A DNA stretch of 33,518 nt from Desulfopila aestuarii DSM 18488 (GCF_900143695.1 NZ_FRFE01000044.1:1-33518); one strand, 5' to 3'; positions 25,393 to 33,234 are shown, counted from the stretch's first letter. Notes: generated from the letters alone by a model not told the origin. Made by a program: numbers and translations.

Positions 25393-25959
25393 TTAATACG
25401 ACAGCTTCAGGTAGGCGTCTCTAATCTCCTCCTGCTGCACGCCGAGATAATCCAGCGTCTGCCGTTGGCTGGAGTGGTTGAACATCACCATCAACTCCGG
25501 TATCGACGTGTTGAGCCGGACCCGCTGGTGGTATCCGAAGGTCTTCCGCAGGGAATGACTTGCATAGTTGCCTCTCAGGTTGACGGAGCCACACCACTGC
25601 TTGACCATCCGTGAGAAGGTCGGCACCGTCAACCGCCCCCGTTGACCTACAAACAGAGGGGCATCATCTGTCAACATCTCCCCAGTCGACTGTCTGTGTT
25701 TCAACAGCCTAGTGGCCGCATCGACAATCTCGCTATTGGCAGTAATGCGCCTGGGTTTGCCGGTCTTTTTCTCGGTCAGGACGATCTCGCCGCCAACGGG
25801 CAGGTCGCGGATATGACCAACCGTCAGGCTGAGCAGGTCTGATGCCCTCAGGTTAGTGTTGATCCCGATCACAAACAGTGCATGGTCTCGTGGACTAACT
25901 GCCAGCATCCTTTTGATCGCTCTGACGTCCTTTAGTTCTCGGATCGGTTCCACGCGCAT
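25393..25959 (-). CDS. Short tyrosine recombinase (catalytic domain only)
   Basis: 188 residues consisting of the catalytic domain of the phage integrase family, without arm-binding or core-binding domains. Catalytic set: Arg38 (NTNLRASDLL), Lys64 or Lys65 in the beta hairpin TEKKTGK, His135-x-x-Arg138 (HSLRKTFG), His162 (FNHSS) and Tyr171 (LDYLG), nine residues after His162 as expected. Length and design resemble FimB/FimE-type inverters and other stand-alone recombinases. It may resolve dimers, invert DNA or assist the main integrase. It faces the defence operon tail to tail. Confidence 0.9.
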   Translation of the reverse strand: MRVEPIRELKDVRAIKRMLAVSPRDHALFVIGINTNLRASDLLSLTVGHIRDLPVGGEIVLTEKKTGKPRRITANSEIVDAATRLLKHRQSTGEMLTDDAPLFVGQRGRLTVPTFSRMVKQWCGSVNLRGNYASHSLRKTFGYHQRVRLNTSIPELMVMFNHSSQRQTLDYLGVQQEEIRDAYLKLSY

Positions 25960-26324
25960 GGTTCAGTTCTCCCGTTATTATTCCAAACTCGATAAATATC
26001 TCTTTCTGCAGGTAACAAAAAGATCCGAGTCTGCGATATTACGGAGGTTGGAATGACTGACAACGGTTGCCGGGTATTGGCGGTGGAGGTCACGGCAATA
26101 TTTAGATATTTATTGCCCGGCTCTTGTTGAGAAAATCGGGGTCGATAGAGGACGTCCTGAAAAAGTGGAATAACCCCTAATTTTCGAAAAAGATAGTCGA
26201 CTTTTAGGAGACGTATAATAAATCCGGATCTTTCAAGTAGTTCCAGATATTAAATTCAAGAACTATGTAATGATAATGTTTGCACTCTCAGGTTTGCACA
26301 CCAGCTCTCTCCGGAGAGATCGCC
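25960..26324. other. Gap of about 365 bases without a gene
   Basis: AT-rich sequence upstream of the short recombinase; it should hold that gene's promoter. No convincing coding region, RNA or repeat was seen. Confidence 0.35.
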
Positions 26325-26672
26325 TTATCTAATAGAAGGACAACCTTGACCAAGCTCCAGTGTAAGGCGTAGCTCAAGCTCGCCGACTGTTAGAGGTGAA
26401 ACGAGTCTGTGATAGTAATCTTGGATATCAGGCGCTTGACCCGAGAGCATACTATTTCGAAAATACATGTACGAACAGAGGAAACGCCCAACATCCCCAG
26501 GGACATTGTCAGAGTAGGTCCAGATTTCTTGCAATAACTTGAATTCATCCTGTACATGTTTGCGGACTGAATCATAACGGTCTGTTCCAGGTTTTGGTCG
26601 CGGATAACGACTGTGGGATACAACAGTTACCGAGATTATGAAAGGATAGCAGACCCGATGAGGCCAAAGGCA
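26325..26672 (-). pseudogene. Possible decayed small gene without a start codon
   Basis: The minus strand is open for 116 codons and reads as plausible protein, with SRYPRPKPGTDRYDSVRKHV and LLQEIWTYSDNVPGDVG. There is no ATG, GTG or TTG near its start; the first usable one is a TTG at 26534. Either the 5' end is lost or a rare start is used. It could be the remnant of a gene lying before the zinc-ribbon protein. Weak call. Confidence 0.3.
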
Positions 26673-26790
26673 TTAGGTACCAGAATTATGTCAACTTGAC
26701 GCATTTTTGAACAGCATTTTTACAGCTGACGTACTGCATTCAGGATGTACCGACTACATTTTATAATATGCAGTCTTGGAATGTAGATTA

Positions 26791-27777
26791 TTAAGATATG
26801 GGGACACAAGCACTTGCAGGTTTTTTCATGCCTCGTCCGGGCTGCAGCTGTCGTTGAATAGCAGCAGCTCTTTGATCCATCGGTGTGACCAACGCTTTTA
26901 AAAGGTTATGGAAACGTCTGTTTTCAGGAGGATTATTCCGGAGAAAAGCCTGCTCGCAGAGATAATAGCCAAATTCTTTGAATGGTCCGTTGAATGACTG
27001 TATCGAGGACAGTAGGTGCTCTTCTTCGTTTGTAATCATTTTTACCAGATCTTGATATTGAGGCCAAATATTGGATAAACCGTGGCGAAAAGAAGTTCGG
27101 TAGAAACCTGTTGAATCAAATTCGTTTACTTTGTTGTATTGAAATTTATTATCATCTGGACAAAAAAACATGCACCGTTGCCGACCTTTTAAAGGATGAA
27201 AAAATGTCTTTAAAAGCCATTCATGGTTTTCCTTGTGCGGGTAGTAAGCATAGCGAACCAGTCCCACTCTGCGCTCAAATGGTGCATTGTAACCAGCAAA
27301 CGATAGTCTGAAGTTTGTTGAGAGGTCGCAAACTAAGAATACTTTAACCGGCATTTTCTTGGTTTTGTATTCCAACGTATAGTCTACTCTCCCCACACCG
27401 CATAGTAATCCTTTCGTCTCAGATCCTTGGACTTTAACGGGAGGCTGCATTGCGTTATAGACCGTGTTCCTTATGCGAGTGATCTTCGATTCATTTGATG
27501 CCTGCAGATATTTTTTCAAATCCTCCCGCTGAACTCCTCTCCCAACTCTGATATATGCGAGCAATGCCGCTTTGAAATAAGCCCGGAAATCCGGCTGATG
27601 ATGCATCAAAGTCGACGACGTTACGGAAAATTGATAACCACTGCATTTTCCGCACTCAAATCTACCGCTGGTCAGTTTGGAAATGTTTTTGTCACCACGG
27701 CATCTAGGACATTGGACTGCACTCCCGGCTCCCGAGCCGGATTTTATAAAATTTTGACGATAAACATCCTGATTCAT
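26791..27777 (-). CDS. Zinc-ribbon protein related to IS1595-type transposases, possibly domesticated
   Basis: 328 residues. The N-terminus has a zinc ribbon C23-x2-C26-x15-C42-x2-C45 followed by YQFSVTSSTLMH, and a helical segment (ALLAYIRVGRGVQREDLKKYL, RIRNTVYNAM). Both agree with the N-terminal domains of IS1595/ISXO2-type transposases. The expected ADETYVGG-type DDE start is absent; instead a strand-rich region reads VDYTLEYKTKKMPVKVFLVCDLS. No inverted repeats or target duplications are evident, and the gene has its own promoter facing the polymerase operon. I infer a co-opted DNA-binding protein of the element, though a diverged transposase remains possible. Confidence 0.65.
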   Translation of the reverse strand: MNQDVYRQNFIKSGSGAGSAVQCPRCRGDKNISKLTSGRFECGKCSGYQFSVTSSTLMHHQPDFRAYFKAALLAYIRVGRGVQREDLKKYLQASNESKITRIRNTVYNAMQPPVKVQGSETKGLLCGVGRVDYTLEYKTKKMPVKVFLVCDLSTNFRLSFAGYNAPFERRVGLVRYAYYPHKENHEWLLKTFFHPLKGRQRCMFFCPDDNKFQYNKVNEFDSTGFYRTSFRHGLSNIWPQYQDLVKMITNEEEHLLSSIQSFNGPFKEFGYYLCEQAFLRNNPPENRRFHNLLKALVTPMDQRAAAIQRQLQPGRGMKKPASACVPIS

Positions 27778-27820
27778 TTAGTTCACCTTTAAAAGTCGTC
27801 GTAAAAAGAAATACAGTCAT

Positions 27821-27849
27821 ATTGTAGCATTAATAAATTGGGGAAGCAA
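27821..27849 (-). promoter_or_regulatory. Predicted sigma-70 promoter of the zinc-ribbon gene
   Basis: On the minus strand TTGCTT (27844-27849) and TACAAT (27821-27826) are spaced by 17 bases and lie 44 bases before the ATG, which has AAAGGTGAAC as ribosome site. Confidence 0.6.
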
Positions 27850-28043
27850 ATAATCATTCAAAAAAAACGATGTTCGGACCAAAAATATTATTGATATAAA
27901 ACAGTAACATATAAATTTGTCGGACGAAATTGATGATTCTTGTTGTCATGTTATCTCGGATCTCAGCTTAGTTGCTTACTAGGGTGTCTAAAGAGCAAAA
28001 TGGAAAATACTCCTGCTCATAACTCTTCATGAGGACCGTAACT

Positions 28044-28277
28044 ATGAAAAACAAAAATGAACCCTGCACTGCATCGACGGCAGCTCCCAGCAACAGCTCT
28101 GTATCTGAATGTCCTATAGGGGTCTGTCCTTTCACAGCGGACTTGATTGAGGCCGCTATTGTCAGGGATGCCGAGCTTGAGGCTTTGAAAGCCCGTATGG
28201 CACTGATTGAGAAGTGGTGGCATGCCTTGGTCAATGACATCGACCGGTATATCGAGGATCGTCAGACCAGATTTTAG
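28044..28277 (+). CDS. Small protein heading the polymerase operon
   Basis: 77 residues starting MKNKNEPCTASTAAPSNSS; GAGGA is 8 bases before ATG 28044 (another ATG at 28029 is in frame). It has a Ser/Ala-rich N-terminus and a C-terminal helix with heptad-like spacing (LIEAAIVRDAELEALKARMALI) ending in Trp-Trp-His. Possibly a small oligomeric DNA-binding or priming accessory. No family recognised. Confidence 0.55.
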   Translation: MKNKNEPCTASTAAPSNSSVSECPIGVCPFTADLIEAAIVRDAELEALKARMALIEKWWHALVNDIDRYIEDRQTRF

Positions 28278-28299
28278 CGGCAGTATGACTGGCGGGGGA

Positions 28300-28358
28300 G
28301 TGCGAAGACTTTAACAGGGGGATAAATAAGCCATCCCTGAAGTCTAAAGTCATCGCAC
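28300..28358. repeat. Large imperfect hairpin inside the polymerase operon
   Basis: GTGCGA-A-GACTTTA (28300-28313) pairs with TAAAGTC-A-TCGCAC (28345-28358), a 13-bp stem with one A-A mismatch. An inner stem forms between CAGGG..AT (28315-28323) and ATCCCTG (28333-28339), leaving a 9-base loop. No T run follows, so it is not an intrinsic terminator. In a 230-base gap just before the genes of a DNA polymerase, it could be a replication origin, a binding site or a structured RNA. Confidence 0.65.
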
Positions 28359-28507
28359 CTCATTCCAGTTTTGAGATTACCTGACCTTGTATGATTGCGG
28401 AGTAATATCATTTAATACCATGTATTTATGGATGTAGCGATATGGGAAAGAGCTGAGTCTACGCTTCAGTCCTAAAAAAATACAAGTACCGAATGGAGTA
28501 TTTAGAC

Positions 28508-28867
28508 ATGGCACGGAAAAAATCTTTACTCAACAAAGTCAAACCGATTCAGCACATAGCTGTTGATGGGAACGATCTTGAAAAATGGCTTCAAGCACAA
28601 GGGAGGCTTGCGGAATTGATCAAACGTGTTGGTTCGTTACGCCGGGATCTACCGTCTTTTCCTTCTCTATCCACGATGGAACATGACGATCGACTGTGTG
28701 AGCTGCTCGAGGAATTGAACGAGGCGCACAGCTCGTTAGCGTTAGAAGTGATCGACTTAAAGCTAATGCTGTACTCGCTGTTACGCGTGATTGGGCTTTC
28801 TGAAGCCCAGCTGCTGGAAGTTTTGAATCCCTGCACCACTGCTGTAGATAAACAATGGAAACTGTGA
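28508..28867 (+). CDS. Small coiled-coil protein before the split polymerase
   Basis: 119 residues. ATG 28508 has GGAG 9 bases upstream; ATG 28493 is in frame. The N-terminus is basic (MARKKSLLNKVKP) and the rest is helical with regular leucines (LAELIKRVGSLRRDL, RLCELLEELNEAHSSLALEVIDLKLMLYSLL). Its stop lies 11 bases before the next start, so it is co-translated with the exonuclease part of the polymerase. A terminal-protein, processivity or single-strand-binding partner is conceivable. No known family is recognised. Confidence 0.65.
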   Translation: MARKKSLLNKVKPIQHIAVDGNDLEKWLQAQGRLAELIKRVGSLRRDLPSFPSLSTMEHDDRLCELLEELNEAHSSLALEVIDLKLMLYSLLRVIGLSEAQLLEVLNPCTTAVDKQWKL

Positions 28868-28878
28868 GGGGGTTCAAA

Positions 28879-29805
28879 ATGCTAGAGAGATACCAGAAAA
28901 CCAAACGACTTGATCCCTTTGCTGAGCACGAGTTTGACCCTGAATTACAGAAATTCATTGACAGCTATCCAGTGCCAGGGCTGTCTGATGGATTTGTTGA
29001 GCAAGCTGCACAAATTCTATCATTAACAGACGGTTATGATCTGAGCCAGGTTATGGCGAAGATAGGCCGATTTACACGAATGGCACTCAGGGGGGTTTTG
29101 GGTTGTCCTGTGTACACCATCGTATGGAAGCCAGGAGAGCTAACTTTTCGAGACGATCTCTTCTTTATAGACCACCTGTCAGGTGACGAGGGAGATTTGG
29201 CTGCGTCGGGGATAGCATCGCGACCGTTTCAGATTGCTGGTTACGGGTCACAGTATGCTGTGGTCGCTGTCGACAGTGAGTTTGTTGTCATTGAGAGTGA
29301 GGTCCCTGATGACGAACGGAGCGGGGAGTTGACCACTGATCTCAAAATGGTCGCATGGCAATTCTATGTCGCCTTAGGCATTGAACACATTTGCATAGTG
29401 CTCGTCACCGACAGCAGGTTGACCCAAAATGCGTTGATTCGGCAGTTCTTGGCCAATGCATTGCCTGACTTAATGACTGTGTATCAACCACGTCATATCA
29501 GTCATCGGCTATGCCAGATACCGGTCACCAGGGTTTATCTGGCAGCGCATTTCTCCCTCATCGAAGGCGGCATAATATTGCCATCTTACGATACTATCAC
29601 AAAAATCGATCCACAGGGCGAAGAATACTCATTCCGGCGGCCGGTCATTACCTGCGAAGGCAAGGAGTGGCGTGATCGCACATGGATTCGAGAGCGGCGA
29701 GAAGTTGAGCCAATGGTATGGATCGATGGAGCATGGGTAACTGAAGAATCTTTACAGAGACGAACTGCAATGCGGCGTAGATCGCAAAAGCGTTCAGCAA
29801 AATAA
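28879..29805 (+). CDS. Family B DNA polymerase, separate exonuclease-domain subunit (Exo I and Exo II)
   Basis: 308 residues from ATG 28879 (GAGGGGG upstream). A strand YAVVAVDSEFVVIE carries Asp132-x-Glu134, the Exo I DxE motif of 3'-5' proofreading domains. Around 217-229, VTRVYLAAHFSLIEGG matches the Exo II form seen in plasmid and organellar family B polymerases (hydrophobic strand, then H-F/N-x-x-x-D/E). Exo III is missing here but begins the next gene. The ~120-residue N-terminal part is unassigned; the C-terminus is basic (RRTAMRRRSQKRS). The last codons overlap an upstream extension of the next frame (open from 29781), so a -1 frameshift fusion is possible, although a separate start with AAGGAG exists. 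Confidence 0.65.
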   Translation: MLERYQKTKRLDPFAEHEFDPELQKFIDSYPVPGLSDGFVEQAAQILSLTDGYDLSQVMAKIGRFTRMALRGVLGCPVYTIVWKPGELTFRDDLFFIDHLSGDEGDLAASGIASRPFQIAGYGSQYAVVAVDSEFVVIESEVPDDERSGELTTDLKMVAWQFYVALGIEHICIVLVTDSRLTQNALIRQFLANALPDLMTVYQPRHISHRLCQIPVTRVYLAAHFSLIEGGIILPSYDTITKIDPQGEEYSFRRPVITCEGKEWRDRTWIRERREVEPMVWIDGAWVTEESLQRRTAMRRRSQKRSAK

Positions 29806-29816
29806 GGAGAGTTGTT

Positions 29817-32123
29817 ATGGCGAAAAAGATCTCGAAAATTCATGCGATATTCACTGATACAATGAATCTCGTTAGGGGTTCGCTGTCTGCTGCTGGTACG
29901 CAGATTGGTATTCCGAAACTTGATGTTGCTGGTCAGATACACCAGATGGATGAACTATGGAAAACCGATCCGAAAACATTTCTCCGGTATAGCGCCCGTG
30001 ATGCGATAGTCACTGGACAGTCAGTTCTCTTTTACCATCGGCTTTTTGCACCTCTGGTGGATGGTCAGATGAAAACCCGGATTCCAGGCTATGGGGAAGC
30101 CCACTTCAAAGCGGTTTTCCAAGCGATTTATTACTACCACGCTACTGGTCAGGAGATTCCGGTTAGCAAGAAAACTGGGCTGCCGAAACGGTTACCTAAT
30201 GCTGAATGGAAAAAAGCTCTGGGGTACCGTGAGAAAGTCTTCAGTGTAGGGGATGAGCGACTGACATCGTATGGCTTTTTCCGATCAAGAATTGCTGAAA
30301 AGCTTGATGAGTATCCAGAAACCTTCGAAGAATTTGCGGAATATATCATTGCAAATAGGCCGGAGTCTGCACCAAAGCTCAGCGATGAGATGGTCTCAGA
30401 ACTTGTTTCGAAGCTCGAAGCTGAATATCAGTCCGAGCTGCATAAAACTGAAAATCGCCTGGTACCAACACCTGGGATTGTTGGCTTCCTGCCGTTTGTC
30501 TATGGAGGGAGGACTGAAACAAATGTCGTCGGAACGGTTGGCCCCTGCTCCCATTTTGATTTTAAATCTGCGTACCCAACCGGATTGTTTTGCCTCGGTA
30601 GAGATTATTCCTTCCTTCGTTCTTTCATGACTACTGGCTCAGCGTGTGCCGAGCGTATGGAAGAACTCTTGAAAGATGGGCCGTTCCAGATAGCTGGTGT
30701 TTATATCAGCTGGATTTTCAAACCTGCTGTCGAGCCGATTTTTCCGGTAAAGGCAGAAGGGCGCAAATTTCGCGGTGAAAAGACCGAGACCTTGATTTTT
30801 CCTTCCTCAGGATCGGGTCACATTATGTGGCCTGAGGTGTATGTAGCACTGACTCAAGGGCTGCTAGAGAGCTACATCATCCACTCGGTCCATGAGTTCG
30901 AACGGCTTGAGTCGAGCTATCTTTCAGAGCATCTTGGTTACTTGATGCGGCTACGGCTGGAAGATTCGTTCAATGTCGTAAAACTTTTGGTGAATTCGTC
31001 TTTCGGCAAGACTTTACAAGGGCTTGCGAGTCTTCGAGATGATCCTACTGATATCGAAACACTATCGTCTATAAGCTGTATTCCGCTAGGCGCGTATATG
31101 CTGTCCCTGACACGGGCTTGCATAGGCGAGGCTATCAACCGTAACCGCTGGTTTGTAATCTCTACCGATGCGGTCATCTTGGAAGGACACGGCCCTATTG
31201 AAACAGGTCCCGTGATTGACCAGGTTCAAGAGAAAGTCGACCAACTCGGCATAAGGTTCGTTGCTGCTGATTTTCTGGCTAATCGCGGGCTTGTCATGAA
31301 GAGCCGAGGATACCTGCTGGAGGGAGTTAAAATCAAAGACGGCCAGCCGTATGGTCCTCAAACCTGGAAAATGGCCGCCATGGGCATGAAGGTCCGGAAA
31401 ACCACCGATCCCAATGATCCTGCCCGAATGGGGGTGGAGCAACTCGAAGATTTTATGACTGGGCTCATTACCGGAGAGTTGAAGATTACCAACTTTCAGT
31501 CCTTTTCAAGTCTACAGCAACAGTATGATCATCAACACAGGCGCCGAAAAGAACTGCAGCAGGAATTGAAAAACAATCGCAATGCTCAGTCCCGTATCCG
31601 GATCGGCGCAGGGATCAGCTATGAGAGTATTAAGCGGCAATTCAAGAGGAGGCCAGTTCAGGATGGAGTGACTTTTCATGACTACGAGAAAGAAGTTTTG
31701 CAGCAGTTCATTGATAGTGGCAAACCAAAGGCAAGGGCCTTGAGCCGTCTGCTTGCTGAGCATGAGGAACTCCGGTCTGAGTATGACGCATTGATGGATC
31801 GGCAGATTTTTCCACGGAAATATTTCCGTACAATATCAGTAAACTCGAGCTTTGATTTCAAACGATGTGTCATCGCTGACACTATTAAGCCGGATACATT
31901 CACAGTCACCTATACAGCGGCCGATGGTAGTATCGTCAAAACTTTTGAATTTGAGCACGTCCAATTTCAGACGCGGCCGCTGTATAGCGCTGATGAGTAT
32001 CGGCAGCTGATCTTTGGGGCGACGCGTAACATGAAGCCTGAGGAGTACTCTGCATTGGTTCAAGACCTTGAAGACCATGGTGTATTGAGCCATTATCATA
32101 AACTGTCAGCTTTTGTCGGTTGA
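29817..32123 (+). CDS. Family B DNA polymerase (protein-primed/pipolin-like), catalytic subunit
   Basis: 768 residues behind AAGGAGAG. The N-terminus continues an exonuclease domain: TDTMNLVRGSLSAAGTQIGIPK and Exo III Tyr58-x3-Asp62 (RYSARDAIVT). VYGGRTE near 230 corresponds to the YxGG linker motif. Palm motif A is HFDFKSAYPTGLF (Asp248, Tyr253), motif B Lys389-x3-Asn393-SSF-Gly397, and motif C VISTDAVI (Asp451; the first Asp of DTD is Ser). Lys495-Ser-Arg-Gly-Tyr499 occupies the KxY position and resembles the KTRG motif described for primer-independent pipolin polymerases. Between A and B lies an insertion of TPR size. It should replicate the element's DNA, perhaps with protein or no primer. 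About 200 C-terminal residues are unassigned. Confidence 0.85.
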   Translation: MAKKISKIHAIFTDTMNLVRGSLSAAGTQIGIPKLDVAGQIHQMDELWKTDPKTFLRYSARDAIVTGQSVLFYHRLFAPLVDGQMKTRIPGYGEAHFKAVFQAIYYYHATGQEIPVSKKTGLPKRLPNAEWKKALGYREKVFSVGDERLTSYGFFRSRIAEKLDEYPETFEEFAEYIIANRPESAPKLSDEMVSELVSKLEAEYQSELHKTENRLVPTPGIVGFLPFVYGGRTETNVVGTVGPCSHFDFKSAYPTGLFCLGRDYSFLRSFMTTGSACAERMEELLKDGPFQIAGVYISWIFKPAVEPIFPVKAEGRKFRGEKTETLIFPSSGSGHIMWPEVYVALTQGLLESYIIHSVHEFERLESSYLSEHLGYLMRLRLEDSFNVVKLLVNSSFGKTLQGLASLRDDPTDIETLSSISCIPLGAYMLSLTRACIGEAINRNRWFVISTDAVILEGHGPIETGPVIDQVQEKVDQLGIRFVAADFLANRGLVMKSRGYLLEGVKIKDGQPYGPQTWKMAAMGMKVRKTTDPNDPARMGVEQLEDFMTGLITGELKITNFQSFSSLQQQYDHQHRRRKELQQELKNNRNAQSRIRIGAGISYESIKRQFKRRPVQDGVTFHDYEKEVLQQFIDSGKPKARALSRLLAEHEELRSEYDALMDRQIFPRKYFRTISVNSSFDFKRCVIADTIKPDTFTVTYTAADGSIVKTFEFEHVQFQTRPLYSADEYRQLIFGATRNMKPEEYSALVQDLEDHGVLSHYHKLSAFVG

Positions 32124-32159
32124 TTTCAACTAAAATCAGTATATTGGAGGATAATTCAT

Positions 32160-32576
32160 ATGTATATGCTTAGTATCGAACTGCGCGGTTGCCCCGTTTA
32201 TACTCTATACCATCCTGCACAGTGGGAACAGCTTCGCAGTACGTTTCATATTACTGCCTCGCTGCACGTGCAATGTTGTATTGATGAGCATCCGCAGTAT
32301 GCCGGGGCGCTTGAGGTGAAGGATCGGGTCCTTTCGCATTGCCAGGCACAGAGGGTGAGTGCTAATGATGCCGGTGTGATAGGCTATTGTCCAGATCCTT
32401 TAGTACGTTTGACACTTGTTGCCGTAAAGCAAGCGATGGCGAGGTGCATTGTTGACTGGAACACGGCGTTACAAGATCAATGGTTGAAGTTTCATATCGA
32501 TAACCCCCACGACACATACTGGGAAGAGCGAGAAGAAATGCTCGAAGCAATCTTCAACGCGGGGCGTGGTGAGTAA
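32160..32576 (+). CDS. Unknown small protein downstream of the polymerase
   Basis: 138 residues, ATG 32160 with TTGGAGG upstream, 36 bases after the polymerase stop, so probably the last gene of the operon. It begins MYMLSIELRGCPVYTLYHPAQ and is helical later (LTLVAVKQAMARCIVDWNTAL, YWEEREEMLEAIF), with four or five cysteines/histidines. The RGCPVYTL stretch echoes GCPVYTIVWKP of the exonuclease gene, which may be chance. No function recognised. Confidence 0.6.
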   Translation: MYMLSIELRGCPVYTLYHPAQWEQLRSTFHITASLHVQCCIDEHPQYAGALEVKDRVLSHCQAQRVSANDAGVIGYCPDPLVRLTLVAVKQAMARCIVDWNTALQDQWLKFHIDNPHDTYWEEREEMLEAIFNAGRGE

Positions 32577-32753
32577 CACCGTATTATCACTGTACATCCT
32601 GGCTGCATGGACTATGATGAGTGCATAATCTTGTACACTTATCGAGAACATGCGGTCAGGACAGCACAGGACAATGGACATCGATACCGGGACACTGGAA
32701 CTCCGGAGACCAATGCGGGCAACAACCGACCCCCACTACCCCCACACGCTGGT

Positions 32754-32806
32754 TCAAAATCCAGCGGGAGCAATCCCATGTCGGTTCGATTCCGACCTCC
32801 GCACCA
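32754..32806 (+). other. att site: second 3' fragment of tRNA-Leu
   Basis: The anticodon loop TTCAAAA with stem CTGG/CCAG, a short variable arm, T-arm GTCGG-TTCGATT-CCGAC and CTCCGCACCA are present. Compared with the copy at 3250-3303, TCAAAATCCAGCGG and a 24-base T-arm block (32778-32801) are identical; the variable arm differs and one G of the acceptor is missing. No 5' half of the tRNA lies upstream. A terminator and a second integrase follow. It is best read as the right att of the 29.5-kb element and the left att of the next. Confidence 0.72.
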
Positions 32807-32814
32807 AGATAACT

Positions 32815-32850
32815 AAGCGCAATTCTAAGAGATTCTTAGGGTTGCGCTTT
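32815..32850 (+). terminator. Intrinsic terminator after the second tRNA-Leu fragment
   Basis: AAGCGCAA and CTAAGA (32815-32830) pair with TCTTAG and TTGCGCTT (32834-32849) with a small internal loop, followed by a short T stretch. Same position relative to the tRNA fragment as the terminator at 3316. Confidence 0.7.
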
Positions 32851-32946
32851 CGTTGTTTATGGCCCACCAGTAGAGTCGATAAGGCTCAAAAGCACCCCAA
32901 ATCTGTCATTCCGATCTACTAGAAATCTACTGTAGAGAGGAATGAG

Positions 32947-33234
32947 ATGCCCAATATCACGAACAGATTACTTCAATCCGTACGCTTAGATTCTACTCCG
33001 TACTTCATTCGGGACGACAAGGTCAAAGGGTTTGGGGCAAAGGTTAACCCTTCAGGAGCTGTTAGCCTTATCGCTGAGATCAGGCATGAAGGACGAACAG
33101 TACGAAAGACTCTTGGCACATATCCGGTATTGAGTATTCAAGATGGACGGGTTGGTACCATAGCGTTCATCCAGGAGGTAAGAGTAGGACAGACTAAGGT
33201 AATCGAAGAGACAACATTGCACGATGAGTTATAG
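32947..33234 (+). pseudogene. P4-type tyrosine integrase, truncated after the arm-binding domain
   Basis: 95 residues behind AGAGAGGAATGAG. STPYFIRDDKVKGFGAKVNPSG, EIRHEGRTVRKTLGTYPVLS and AFIQEVRVGQTK are the DUF4102 arm-type DNA-binding domain of P4-like integrases, which normally run about 400 residues. It then ends at TTLHDEL where the core-binding domain should begin (usually VTLxELF), just before the end of an IS256 element. The insertion therefore removed the core-binding and catalytic domains. It differs from the integrase at 3505, so a second, different element had entered the same tRNA site. Confidence 0.85.

Noticed and set aside
26791-32576. Casposon
   Set aside because: A family B polymerase is present but no Cas1-like integrase; integration genes are tyrosine recombinases.
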